Source: Bacteriovorax sp. BSW11_IV (GTDB lineage Bacteria > Bdellovibrionota > Bacteriovoracia > Bacteriovoracales > Bacteriovoracaceae). Taken from it: 64,000 nt of DNA. Under the pieces are notes generated by a model. It was not told the origin of the DNA. It saw only the letters and a list, made by a program, of their open reading frames with translations, and made no database searches. The stretch covers positions 1 through 64,000 of the forward strand of contig NZ_AUNE01000045.1 in NCBI RefSeq assembly GCF_000447755.1, read 5' to 3'. Shown piece after piece: positions 19,265 to 27,437 of the stretch (position 1 is the stretch's first letter; every line of letters begins with the position of its first letter). The translations under genes were made by a program, and so were the position numbers.

Positions 19265-20017
19265 TTATAATATCTCTATTGCTTTTCTACATGAAACATC
19301 GATCATTCTAATGTCGACACTGTAAGCGATAAATCGAAGTTTCTTTGCGATTACTTCTTTTAACTTTTCAGGATCTGGTTCAACAATGTGAAGCCCTCCC
19401 GGTTTGTTATATTTTGTAATAGCATCTTCAATTTTCTTCATCGCGCTCAAAAAATCTGGGTGTTGGAAATCTCCAGGGACACCAAGTGATGCTGAAAGAT
19501 CGTATGGTCCAATAATGTAACCATCAAGTTCATCCATCGTTAAAATCTCTTCAAGATTATTAACGGCATCAATATGTTCAATTTGAGCAATCAAAACAGA
19601 ACTCTCATTCAGCCATTTTTTATAATCTTCAAAACCAGCACCATATTTTTGAGCTCTAGCAAGTCCAACTCCTCTAAAACCTTTATTCGGATAGTGCATT
19701 GCTTTGTAAGCGGCCAAAACATCTTCTTTTGAATTAATCATTGGCACGATGATGCCGTGAGCACCTGCATCCATAACGCGCTTAATTTGAACAGGATCAT
19801 TTGAAGAAAGGCGAACTAGGGGGGCGCAGTTATTGGCATCAATAATGGCAATAAGATCACCGGCCTGTTCGATCGTTGTTACTGTGTGTTCAAGATCTAC
19901 ACACAACCAATCAAATTTTGCGTTGCACATGATCTCAGCGATGGAACGATTTGGAATTGTAATCCAACTTCCAAGGGTAACTTCTTTGTTTTGTCTAAGC
20001 TTGCTTTTTAAATTCAT
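19265..20017 (-). CDS. HpcH/HpaI-family 2-keto-3-deoxy-acid aldolase
   Basis: These metal-dependent class II aldolases make or split 2-keto-3-deoxy acids from pyruvate and an aldehyde. The 250-residue protein has GSWITIPN and VDLEHT (catalytic His), PLVRLSSND (pyruvate-binding Arg), AQIEHIDAVNN (metal-binding Glu) and YIIGPYDLSASLG (metal-binding Asp). Its place between a methyltransferase and a KdsB-like enzyme suggests a synthetic role: condensing pyruvate with an aldehyde to give the ulosonic acid that the next enzyme activates. A catabolic role is less likely here. An AGAAG ribosome site lies at the end of the upstream gene, only a few bases away. Confidence 0.85.
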   Translation of the reverse strand: MNLKSKLRQNKEVTLGSWITIPNRSIAEIMCNAKFDWLCVDLEHTVTTIEQAGDLIAIIDANNCAPLVRLSSNDPVQIKRVMDAGAHGIIVPMINSKEDVLAAYKAMHYPNKGFRGVGLARAQKYGAGFEDYKKWLNESSVLIAQIEHIDAVNNLEEILTMDELDGYIIGPYDLSASLGVPGDFQHPDFLSAMKKIEDAITKYNKPGGLHIVEPDPEKLKEVIAKKLRFIAYSVDIRMIDVSCRKAIEIL

Positions 20018-20021
20018 ATAT

Positions 20022-20984
20022 CTACTTCTTAGCTAGCACCCAAGTGTGTGAGCTTAATTTATGTTTTACTAAAAATTCTTGGAATTCTTTTAGGGCGTTT
20101 TCACCACGTCTTTGAAGAGCATTGATGAAATGGTTGTCAGTTGTTGCATTGCAAACGATATCGACATCGAGCTTGCCTGGCGTCCAAACTTCTACTTCCT
20201 TGAATCCAGCGCCTTTGAATACTTCTTCAAAACCTTGAACGCTTAGGAAATTTAAATGGTGTGGAGCAGAAATTGAATTCGACTTTCCTTGGAGAGTCAG
20301 AATGTCAAAACCTTCGTATCCAAGGCCAGTGATCAGAACATAGCCGCCGTCTTTGGCAAGATTGTAGAGTGAGCTGACAAAATTAAATGGCGAATGAACG
20401 TGTTCCATAACCTCTAAGCTTAGAACTAAGTCGAAGCGATTATGCCATTCTGTGGCATTTTCTGAAACTTCAAGAAGAACTTCGATACCCTTTTTACGAC
20501 ATTCCGCGGCCGAATCTGAATCTGGTTCAATAGCGTGAAGCTTGTAGTCAGAAGAAATCTTCGAAATCTCCTCTAGGAGCAGTCCGTGGCCTGCACCAAC
20601 GTCACAGATATTTTTAACACCTAGGTTTTTCTCTTTTATTAAATGAACAATATCATGGGCTTTCGGTTTGAACATCTTCTCACGACGCGCTTCCTTCACG
20701 GCCGGAAAGAACTTTGTAGACCAGAATTTAGAAGATTCACTCGAAAAGTAAAACTCATCTAATTGAGTTTTGTTAGGACGAGGTGAGCAAAACAGCGTAT
20801 GGCATTTTGCACATTCGTTGTAATTGTAGTCATTTTTTAAAAATTTATTGGAAGAAGAGTCAGTGTTACAGGCAGGGCAGGAAATGTGTTCAAATTGGTC
20901 GTGGTTGAGCTTTTTCCCATCAAGTTCGCTTAGCCTAAGATATTCTTCAAATATCTCCTTAGGTCTGATTTCTGCCTCTTTCAT
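20022..20984 (-). CDS. SAM-dependent methyltransferase with zinc-ribbon N-terminus
   Basis: A 320-residue class I methyltransferase. The N-terminal part has two CxxC pairs (CPAC near 35-38 and CAKC near 57-60), a putative zinc knuckle seen in Methyltransf_13-type sugar methyltransferases. The SAM-binding part includes CDVGAGHGLLLEEI, a HAIEPD acidic strand end, and LVLSLEVMEHVHSP. First gene of the minus-strand unit with the aldolase, KdsB-like and Gfo/Idh genes; AAAGGA ribosome site. It probably methylates the sugar or an intermediate. It is similar in plan to the gene at 44808-45734. Confidence 0.82.
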   Translation of the reverse strand: MKEAEIRPKEIFEEYLRLSELDGKKLNHDQFEHISCPACNTDSSSNKFLKNDYNYNECAKCHTLFCSPRPNKTQLDEFYFSSESSKFWSTKFFPAVKEARREKMFKPKAHDIVHLIKEKNLGVKNICDVGAGHGLLLEEISKISSDYKLHAIEPDSDSAAECRKKGIEVLLEVSENATEWHNRFDLVLSLEVMEHVHSPFNFVSSLYNLAKDGGYVLITGLGYEGFDILTLQGKSNSISAPHHLNFLSVQGFEEVFKGAGFKEVEVWTPGKLDVDIVCNATTDNHFINALQRRGENALKEFQEFLVKHKLSSHTWVLAKK

Positions 20985-21091
20985 ATCAATCCTTTATAAA
21001 TAGAAAACATTCGCAAGCAAGGATGACTCAAAAAACGCTGTCAGACAAGCCCTAAAGGGGTTTATAATACAATAATATTTAGTAAGTTCTA

Positions 21092-21121
21092 TTGACTTCA
21101 AGAAAAGCACTCTGTTAGTAT
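21092..21121 (+). promoter_or_regulatory. Predicted sigma-70 promoter for the 21-31 kb operon
   Basis: TTGACT (21092-21097), an 18-base spacer and TAGTAT (21116-21121) lie about 40 bp upstream of the SIS gene start, in the 178-bp divergent gap. Both boxes match the consensus in five of six (-35) and four to five of six (-10) positions. The divergent minus-strand unit should also start here, but I see no clear boxes for it. Confidence 0.5.
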
Positions 21122-21162
21122 TTTCCGTAATTATTATAACGTTATTTTCAGGGGCCAGAGCA

Positions 21163-21768
21163 ATGAATCAAGTTGAAAAAATCTTTAGCGAAAATAGAAG
21201 TGCATCTAGTTTTTGCAAGTCATACGTGACTTACCTTGGATCATTGTTACAGACTCTAGACTTCGACGCAATCGAGTCATTCGTAAACGATATTCTTAAG
21301 GCCAGAGAAGAAGGTAAAAGAGTAATCTTCCTAGGTAACGGTGGAAGTGCTGCAACAGCTTCTCACTTTGCAAATGATATCGGTATCGGAACAAGAGAAT
21401 ACGATAAGCCATTTAAGGCCATGAGCTTCACAGATAACAATGCTATTATTACAGCTCTTGGTAACGACAATGGATACGAAGAAATCTTCAAAAAACAACT
21501 TCAAGTTTATATGGAAAACGGCGACGTTGTCGTAGTTATTTCTGCTTCAGGAAATTCTGAAAACCTTGTAAGAGCTGTTGATTACGCAAAATCAAAAGGC
21601 AATAAGACTGTAGGTCTTCTTGGTTTTGATGGTGGTAAGCTAAAAGATATGTGTGACAGCAGTATTGTTGTTACTACAGCTAAGGGTGAGTACGGTCCAG
21701 TTGAAGACGTTCACATGGTACTAGATCACATGATCGGAAATTACCTTTACCAATTAATCAGAAACTAA
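21163..21768 (+). CDS. SIS-domain sugar-phosphate isomerase, GmhA-like
   Basis: A 201-residue single SIS domain. It has GNGGSAATASHFANDI, matching the GmhA metal-site region (His kept, the following acidic residue Asp instead of Glu), ISASGNSENLVRA (phosphate-binding loop) and VEDVHMVLDHM, aligned with the second GmhA His. GmhA converts sedoheptulose-7-phosphate to glycero-manno-heptose-7-phosphate. None of the usual partners (HddA kinase, GmhB, HddC) follow; instead an SDR and an AroB-like cyclase do. So the same fold may isomerise a ketose phosphate for this pathway. Start supported by a CAGGGG site nine bases upstream. Confidence 0.82.
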   Translation: MNQVEKIFSENRSASSFCKSYVTYLGSLLQTLDFDAIESFVNDILKAREEGKRVIFLGNGGSAATASHFANDIGIGTREYDKPFKAMSFTDNNAIITALGNDNGYEEIFKKQLQVYMENGDVVVVISASGNSENLVRAVDYAKSKGNKTVGLLGFDGGKLKDMCDSSIVVTTAKGEYGPVEDVHMVLDHMIGNYLYQLIRN

Positions 21769-21780
21769 AAGGTCTTTTAA

Positions 21781-22515
21781 ATGATGAACCTATCTGGCAA
21801 AAACGTTTTTGTCACTGGCGGAACTAGGGGAATCGGGGCTGAAATTGTAAAATCATTTTTAAACGCTGGAGCTACCGTTCACACGAACGGTAGAAACCAG
21901 GTTGAAATCAATGAACTCAATGAAAAAGCTGCTGACAATCTCTTTTATCACTGTGTCGATTTTCAAAACAACGAACAATTCGCAACATTTCTAGAAACTA
22001 TAAAAAATCTTAATATTGATATCCTTATTAACAACGCAGGAATTAACAAAGTTTCCTTGGCCCATGAAATTGCTACTGAAGACTTTGATAATATCCAGTT
22101 GATTAATGTGAAAAGACCCTTTGAACTAGTGAAGGCCGTTATTCCTCATATGCGTGAGAATAACTGGGGAAGAATTGTTAATATCACTTCTATTTTTGGT
22201 CATGTGACGAGATCGAAAAGACTTTCTTACACAACAAGTAAGTTTGCTATCAAGGGCATGACTAAAACATTGGCCGTGGACTATGCCGCAGACAATGTTC
22301 TAGTGAATTCTGTCGGTCCAGGTTTTATTGACACTGAATTGACTAGAACAATTTTATCTCAAGCTGAAATAGATGAACTTGTTTCAAGTGTTCCAGCGAA
22401 AAGACTTGGCAAGCCTGAAGAAGTTGCAAATCTCGTATTATTTCTTGGAAGTAATATGAATACATTTATTACAGGACAAAATATTCTAATTGATGGGGGA
22501 TTTACCTGTGTCTAA
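21781..22515 (+). CDS. Short-chain dehydrogenase/reductase
   Basis: A classical SDR of 244 residues with FVTGGTRGIGAE (NAD(P) binding), NNAGINK, ITSIFG with the active-site Ser, and YTTSK with the Tyr/Lys pair. The C-terminal GQNILIDGG is FabG-like. In this operon it most likely oxidises or reduces a hydroxyl of a sugar or cyclitol intermediate rather than a fatty-acid chain. Two adjacent ATG codons could start it; an AAAGG site fits the first. It overlaps the AroB-like gene by eight bases, so translation is probably coupled. Confidence 0.85.
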   Translation: MMNLSGKNVFVTGGTRGIGAEIVKSFLNAGATVHTNGRNQVEINELNEKAADNLFYHCVDFQNNEQFATFLETIKNLNIDILINNAGINKVSLAHEIATEDFDNIQLINVKRPFELVKAVIPHMRENNWGRIVNITSIFGHVTRSKRLSYTTSKFAIKGMTKTLAVDYAADNVLVNSVGPGFIDTELTRTILSQAEIDELVSSVPAKRLGKPEEVANLVLFLGSNMNTFITGQNILIDGGFTCV

Positions 22516-23575
22516 AACATTTGAAATTCAATCTTATACTGGTGCATATCAAGTATATTTCGAGAACGATCCATTTAGCATTATCGGAAAGTATGATGCC
22601 AATCAAACACACTTCATCATTGATGAAAATGTATTGAATCTATATAAAGACCAATTTTCTAAATTCGAGAATTTGAAAATTGTTCCCGTGAATGCAACGG
22701 AAGAAAATAAGAGCTTTGAGAAGGTTGATACTTATCTTGATCTTCTTCTTGATAATGAAATTAAACGTGATCACAAATTAGTGGCCATAGGTGGTGGTAT
22801 TACTCAAGATATCACTTGTTTTATAGCCTCAACTCTTTATAGAGGAATTGATTGGGATTTCTTTCCATCAACACTTCTTGCTCAATCAGATTCTTGCATC
22901 GGTTCAAAAAGTTCTATCAATTACAAAAAATATAAGAACTTAATCGGAACTTTCAATCCACCTCGTTCTGTTTATATCTCTACTGAATTTCAAAAAACTC
23001 TTCAGTACGATGATGTCAGATCAGGTATTGGTGAAATGATTAAAGTTCATATCATTGATTCAATCGATTCATATCGTAATCTTATCAAAGACTACGACCA
23101 ATTAAACAATGCTGAAACAATGATTAAGCACCTCTATCAATCACTTCAAATTAAGAAAAAAATTATTGAAGTTGATGAATTTGATAAAGGTATTAGAAAT
23201 GTAATGAATTACGGTCACTCATTTGGTCATGCCATTGAGTCTGCTACAAATTTTGGAATGCCTCACGGAGTTGCTGTAACTCTAGGAATGGATATTGCAA
23301 ATTATGTTTCTATGAGAGAAGGATATATCTCAGAAGAGCTTTACAACGAAATTCATGAAGGTCTTGTTAAAAATTATAAAGGCTTTGAGAAAACTGTAAT
23401 TCCTTTTGATAGCTTCATTGGTGCCCTAGGAAAAGATAAGAAAAATAAGAGCAATCAATTTGCAGTAATCTTGATTAACAAAGATTTAAAAGTTCAGAAA
23501 ATGTTCTTTGATAAGAACACTGTTCTTGAAAGTCATTGCCAAGACTTCTTTAATAAAGTGCTTAAGGAAATTTAA
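22508..23575 (+). CDS. AroB-like sugar-phosphate cyclase (3-dehydroquinate synthase family)
   Basis: This 355-residue protein has the DHQS-family NAD and metal sites: GGGITQD, TLLAQSDSCIGSKSSIN, KNLIGTF, GIGEMIK with the metal-ligand Glu (about 176), NYGHSFGHAIE (His about 237) and PHGVAVTLGM (His about 253). The family cyclises C7 sugar phosphates (DAHP to dehydroquinate; sedoheptulose-7-phosphate to valiolone-type products). Its place in a sugar operon, after a GmhA-like isomerase, argues for a cyclitol-forming or related role rather than shikimate synthesis. The frame opens at a TTG at 22490, but GTG at 22508 has GGGGGA seven bases upstream and overlaps the SDR stop. Exact product unknown. 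Confidence 0.85.
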   Translation: MSKTFEIQSYTGAYQVYFENDPFSIIGKYDANQTHFIIDENVLNLYKDQFSKFENLKIVPVNATEENKSFEKVDTYLDLLLDNEIKRDHKLVAIGGGITQDITCFIASTLYRGIDWDFFPSTLLAQSDSCIGSKSSINYKKYKNLIGTFNPPRSVYISTEFQKTLQYDDVRSGIGEMIKVHIIDSIDSYRNLIKDYDQLNNAETMIKHLYQSLQIKKKIIEVDEFDKGIRNVMNYGHSFGHAIESATNFGMPHGVAVTLGMDIANYVSMREGYISEELYNEIHEGLVKNYKGFEKTVIPFDSFIGALGKDKKNKSNQFAVILINKDLKVQKMFFDKNTVLESHCQDFFNKVLKEI

Positions 23576-24495
23576 TGAAAATTGCAGTCACTTCACGTTC
23601 GTTTTCAGCTAATAAAGACCTGACATCAAGTCTTTTAGAGAAGTATTCAGATGTTAAGCTAAATACTGAAGGGCTTAGCCTGGCAGGTGAAGAGCTTTAT
23701 GAGTACTTAAAAGATGCTGATGCTGCAATCATTGCTCTTGAGAAAGTCGATAAGAGTATTCTCGATAGACTTCCTAACTTAAAAATTATTTCAAAGTATG
23801 GTGTTGGGCTTGATAACTTAGATCTTGCGGCCATGAAAGAGAAGGGCATTAAGCTTGGTTGGGCCAGTGGGGCCAACAAGCGTTCCGTTGCAGAGCTTAC
23901 TCTATGTTTTGCAATTGGTATGATTAGAGATGTTTTCTCATCTTACGAGTTTGTAAAAAATGGCGGATGGAAACAATTTCTTGGAAATCAGCTAACTGAT
24001 AAAACTTATGGAATTGTTGGTCTTGGTAATGTTGGACAAGATCTTGTTAAACTTCTAAAGCCGTTTAATTGTCGCATAATTGCTTGTGATGTTTTAGATA
24101 AATCAGATTTCTGTAAAGAATATAATGTAGAACAAGTTGATATGAAGACTGTATTCAGTCAATCTGATGTCGTCAGTATTCACGTTCCTTGTCAAAGTGA
24201 TACGATCAATCTGATCAATAAAGATTCATTCGCTCTTATGAAGCAAACGGCAATTCTTATCAATACAGCAAGAGGCCGTATTGTTAATGAAGACGATCTT
24301 TATAGTGTATTGATTGAAAAGAAAATCGCTGGTGCCGCTTTTGATGTACTAGCTGAAGAACCACCAAAAAATAATCCGTTAATTTCTCTGGAAAACTTTT
24401 ACATCACTCCCCATATTGGCGGGTCTGCAAAAGAAGCTGTTCTCGCTATGGGAATGGGAGCAATTAACGGTCTGGAAAATTTTGTAGAGTATTAA
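23575..24495 (+). CDS. D-2-hydroxyacid dehydrogenase (SerA-like)
   Basis: A 306-residue NAD-dependent D-isomer-specific 2-hydroxyacid dehydrogenase. The NAD site is GIVGLGNVGQDL; the catalytic Arg is in INTARGRIV, Glu in FDVLAEEPP and His in ITPHIGGS, all present. Family members interconvert 2-keto and 2-hydroxy acids, for example 3-phosphoglycerate in serine synthesis; the ACT regulatory domain of SerA is missing. It shares one base with the AroB-like gene (TAATG) and touches the next gene. It probably acts on an acid intermediate of the same pathway. Confidence 0.87.
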   Translation: MKIAVTSRSFSANKDLTSSLLEKYSDVKLNTEGLSLAGEELYEYLKDADAAIIALEKVDKSILDRLPNLKIISKYGVGLDNLDLAAMKEKGIKLGWASGANKRSVAELTLCFAIGMIRDVFSSYEFVKNGGWKQFLGNQLTDKTYGIVGLGNVGQDLVKLLKPFNCRIIACDVLDKSDFCKEYNVEQVDMKTVFSQSDVVSIHVPCQSDTINLINKDSFALMKQTAILINTARGRIVNEDDLYSVLIEKKIAGAAFDVLAEEPPKNNPLISLENFYITPHIGGSAKEAVLAMGMGAINGLENFVEY

Positions 24496-25155
24496 ATGTC
24501 ATTAATCTACTTGTCTCATTTTTTAGAAGAAAGCACTCCTGGTTACGGCGGTAATCAGGGTTTCTTTGTTAAAAAAACAAAGAATATGTGCTGTGGAGAT
24601 AGCTGTAATCAGCAAGAATGGGTGATTAATAATCATATCGGTACTCATATAGATTGCCCAAAGCATTTTTCAGAAAATGGAAAAACAATAAGTGATTACG
24701 ATCCAAGCTTTTGGGTTTCTGCAAAAGTTCAAATGATTGAGATTCCTAATATGGATAATCAACTAATCAAATTAGATGATTATTTAGAAACCATCTCTAA
24801 AGATACTGAGTTTCTCATTATTAAAACAGGACACCAAAAACACAGAGGCAATCTTGAGTATTGGAATAATGGACCTGGGATGAGTCCTTGCTCTGGTTCA
24901 CTTTTAAGAGAGAATAGACCAAGTTTAAAATTCATTGGTTTTGATTTCATTTCATTAACAAGTTATCAATTTCGCCCAGAGGGGAGAGTTGCTCATAAAA
25001 ATTATCTCGATCCAAGTTTAGAGGGAAATCCTATCTTGATTGTCGAAGATATGAAGTTAGATGGACTTAAAGTAGCACCTAAGTCTGTTCAAATATTTCC
25101 ACTGTTAGTAAAGGATGCTGACGGTGGACAAGTAACAGTCGTTGCCGAGGTATAG
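24496..25155 (+). CDS. Cyclase/kynurenine-formamidase-like metal hydrolase
   Basis: A 219-residue protein with the family signature HIGTHIDCPKHF, whose His and Asp residues bind Mn or Zn in kynurenine formamidase and isatin hydrolase. Known members hydrolyse amides or lactams. Here, in a sugar operon, it could open or close a lactone or lactam or remove an N-formyl group; which one is unknown. It follows the 2-hydroxyacid dehydrogenase with no gap and overlaps the alternative start of the sulfotransferase gene. Confidence 0.82.
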   Translation: MSLIYLSHFLEESTPGYGGNQGFFVKKTKNMCCGDSCNQQEWVINNHIGTHIDCPKHFSENGKTISDYDPSFWVSAKVQMIEIPNMDNQLIKLDDYLETISKDTEFLIIKTGHQKHRGNLEYWNNGPGMSPCSGSLLRENRPSLKFIGFDFISLTSYQFRPEGRVAHKNYLDPSLEGNPILIVEDMKLDGLKVAPKSVQIFPLLVKDADGGQVTVVAEV

Positions 25156-25159
25156 TTTC

Positions 25160-26191
25160 ATGGAAGAGAAACAATTTATTGATGTTTCCGGTGTCGGCAG
25201 TTCTGGAAAAAGTGCCGTAGTAGATATTTTAAGAGAATTTGAAGGAATATTTGTTCCCGCAAATTCATTCGAGTTTGATCTCGTGAGAGCACCTGGTGGT
25301 GTTCTTGATTTGTATCACGCACTTTGCGAAGACTGGTCACCTGTTAGATCTCACAATGCTGTTCGCAGATTTCAAAAGCTTGTTAATCTTGTAGGGCGTT
25401 CAGAGTCAAGTTTGAACTTATGGGCGGCCGCTCAATCAACTGGTAATCGATATGACTCTGTTTTTCATGGTCAATTTACAAAACTTGCCAATGAGTTTTT
25501 AGATAGCTTCATCAAAGGGTCATATAAGGCATATTGGCCATACGATTCGTATGAGATGGCCGCACCTCAAAGATTTTTTAATAAGTTCTATCGTAAATTC
25601 GATTTTCATAAGAAAGTTTGTTCAGAAGTTCTTCTTTGTGATGGAGAGAACTTTGCGAATGAGTTTTCAAAATTTATGAACGCTCTATTTAATCAAATAT
25701 GCAAAGATTCAAATAAAGTTGTTCTTAATAACGCATTTGAGGCCTTTAATCCTGCTCGCAGTCTTAATCTTTTAAAGTCTGCAAAATCAATTATCGTAAC
25801 TAGAGATCCTCGCGATATTTATGTTTCTGGATTGAGTTCATTTAACGTCAGCGAATCGGATAAGGCGCTGCAAGCGGTTGAAAATGACGGTATCAATAAG
25901 TCATTTCTAGCGACAGATAATTTGAATAATTTTATCACACGCTACAAATTATATATGGATCATTTAACTAAGAATCAAGACGATCGCGTATTGATTTTAA
26001 AATTTGAAGATCTTGTAGAGAATTATGATGAATCCCTTAAAAAGATAATTTCTCATCTAGGTCTAAAAGATAGTGATCATGTGAGAAAGGGAATGTGTTT
26101 TGACCCGTCGAAATCGGGACAAAATATTGGCAAATGGAAGTTGTTCTCAGACCAGAAGACAGTTTCTATTATTAGCGAGCATCTATGTTAA
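25160..26191 (+). CDS. Sulfotransferase-family protein
   Basis: A 343-residue PAPS-type sulfotransferase. The N-terminal GVGSSGKSAV (11-20) is the 5'-phosphosulfate-binding loop, and IIVTRDPRDIYVSG the 3'-phosphate-binding strand and helix. KFEDLVENYDESLKKI is the usual C-terminal segment, and SGQNIGKWK near the end fits the family. It should sulfate a sugar hydroxyl. The frame opens at TTG 25142, but ATG 25160 fits the domain start. It overlaps the following glycosyltransferase by seven bases. It could also be a distant P-loop kinase, but the RDPRD motif favours sulfotransferase. Confidence 0.78.
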   Translation: MEEKQFIDVSGVGSSGKSAVVDILREFEGIFVPANSFEFDLVRAPGGVLDLYHALCEDWSPVRSHNAVRRFQKLVNLVGRSESSLNLWAAAQSTGNRYDSVFHGQFTKLANEFLDSFIKGSYKAYWPYDSYEMAAPQRFFNKFYRKFDFHKKVCSEVLLCDGENFANEFSKFMNALFNQICKDSNKVVLNNAFEAFNPARSLNLLKSAKSIIVTRDPRDIYVSGLSSFNVSESDKALQAVENDGINKSFLATDNLNNFITRYKLYMDHLTKNQDDRVLILKFEDLVENYDESLKKIISHLGLKDSDHVRKGMCFDPSKSGQNIGKWKLFSDQKTVSIISEHLC

Positions 26192-27435
26192 AAGACAAGA
26201 ATCTCGTATTCGTTTTTCCCTATAGAGGTACAGGTGGTGTATCTCTTTTATTTTTAAGATTGGCCGAATATATTGGTCAAAACTTTAAAGATGACTTTAA
26301 AGGAATTTATCTCGTCGATTTCGAAGACGGATTTATGGCCAAGAATAAAAAAGATCCTTCAATTCAATTGATTCCCTATTCGGATGATCAAATTGAAATT
26401 CCTGAGCAGGCGATCATGATTTATCAGTCCATGACACCATGGACGATTTTTAAGAATTTTAATTATAAACAAGATACAAGAATTCTCTTTTGGAATTGTC
26501 ATCCTTTTAATCTCGTGCCAACTTTCCCTGGATTAAGAGAGTTAATGGGAAAATCGAGAAAATTCTCTCGTTTTGCCTTTTCAACATTTCTGTTCACCTT
26601 CAAAAATACTTGTGTGAATTTTCTAAGGCTGTTGGAAAATAAAAGTGCGATTGTTTTTGTCGATGGACCAAATGTAACTAATACTGAAGCCTATTTGGGC
26701 CTTAGGATTCATAATCCTTTTTATCTCCCTATTTTTCTTGGTCAGGATCAATTTGTTGGCAATGAAGTTTCTAGGGCCAAAGATGAACTCCACTTTGGCT
26801 GGGTTGGTCGTGTTGTAGATTTTAAGTTCTTCATATTAAAACATACTCTTGAGCGACTAGAGAAGCTCAGTGCTAAATCTGGTCAGAAAATTAAGTTCAC
26901 TGTGGTCGGAACAGGGGATTATATTGGGCAATTGAAAGATGCCGTTAAAACTTTCAATCATTTAGAGATCGAGTTTATCGATCATATTGGTCCCTCTGAG
27001 CTTACTGGATTTATCAAAGAGCTCGATATTTTATTTGCGATGGGAACTTCTGCCCTTGAAGGTGGAGCTGCCAAGGTGCCAACTGTGCTTCTTGATTTTA
27101 CTTATGGAGAGTTGGAGCAAGATTACATATTCAAATTTCTCTATGAGTCACAAAATTTTTCAGTGGCCGATTACATAGGTTCAGAGCACTACCAAAATAA
27201 CAATACAAGTTTGGATACTATTGTTGACGAGGTGCTTCGTCGCAAGGAAGTCCATGGGCAAAAGTGCTACGAATACGTTAGTAAAAACCATTCCATAGAT
27301 GTAATATATAAAAAATTTGTTTTAGCTGTTATGAATACTCAGTTAACATATAGCAATCTTCAAGAGGCGAACTTGCTTCGAGTTCCCTTAGTTTATAGAA
27401 TTTTTAAGAAAGTCAGAGCTTTAATAAAAGGATGA
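26185..27435 (+). CDS. Glycosyltransferase, GT-B fold (GT4-like)
   Basis: A 416-residue protein with the GT-B pattern: YRGTGGVSLLFLRLAEYI as the N-terminal glycine-rich loop, GWVGRVVDFK opening the C-terminal domain, VVGTGDYIGQLK, and AMGTSALEGGAAKVP corresponding to the ExxxxxE-type donor-site segment. It adds one residue of the repeat unit, perhaps the product of the preceding pathway. It overlaps the sulfotransferase gene and shares ATGA with rfbF's frame. C-terminal about 30 residues are basic and may attach to the membrane. Confidence 0.75.
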   Translation: MLKDKNLVFVFPYRGTGGVSLLFLRLAEYIGQNFKDDFKGIYLVDFEDGFMAKNKKDPSIQLIPYSDDQIEIPEQAIMIYQSMTPWTIFKNFNYKQDTRILFWNCHPFNLVPTFPGLRELMGKSRKFSRFAFSTFLFTFKNTCVNFLRLLENKSAIVFVDGPNVTNTEAYLGLRIHNPFYLPIFLGQDQFVGNEVSRAKDELHFGWVGRVVDFKFFILKHTLERLEKLSAKSGQKIKFTVVGTGDYIGQLKDAVKTFNHLEIEFIDHIGPSELTGFIKELDILFAMGTSALEGGAAKVPTVLLDFTYGELEQDYIFKFLYESQNFSVADYIGSEHYQNNNTSLDTIVDEVLRRKEVHGQKCYEYVSKNHSIDVIYKKFVLAVMNTQLTYSNLQEANLLRVPLVYRIFKKVRALIKG

Positions 27436-27437
27436 GT

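Noticed and set aside
22490-23575. aroB of the shikimate pathway
   Set aside because: It is in a sugar operon with GmhA-like, SDR and hydroxyacid dehydrogenase genes and no other shikimate gene; kept only as AroB-like.
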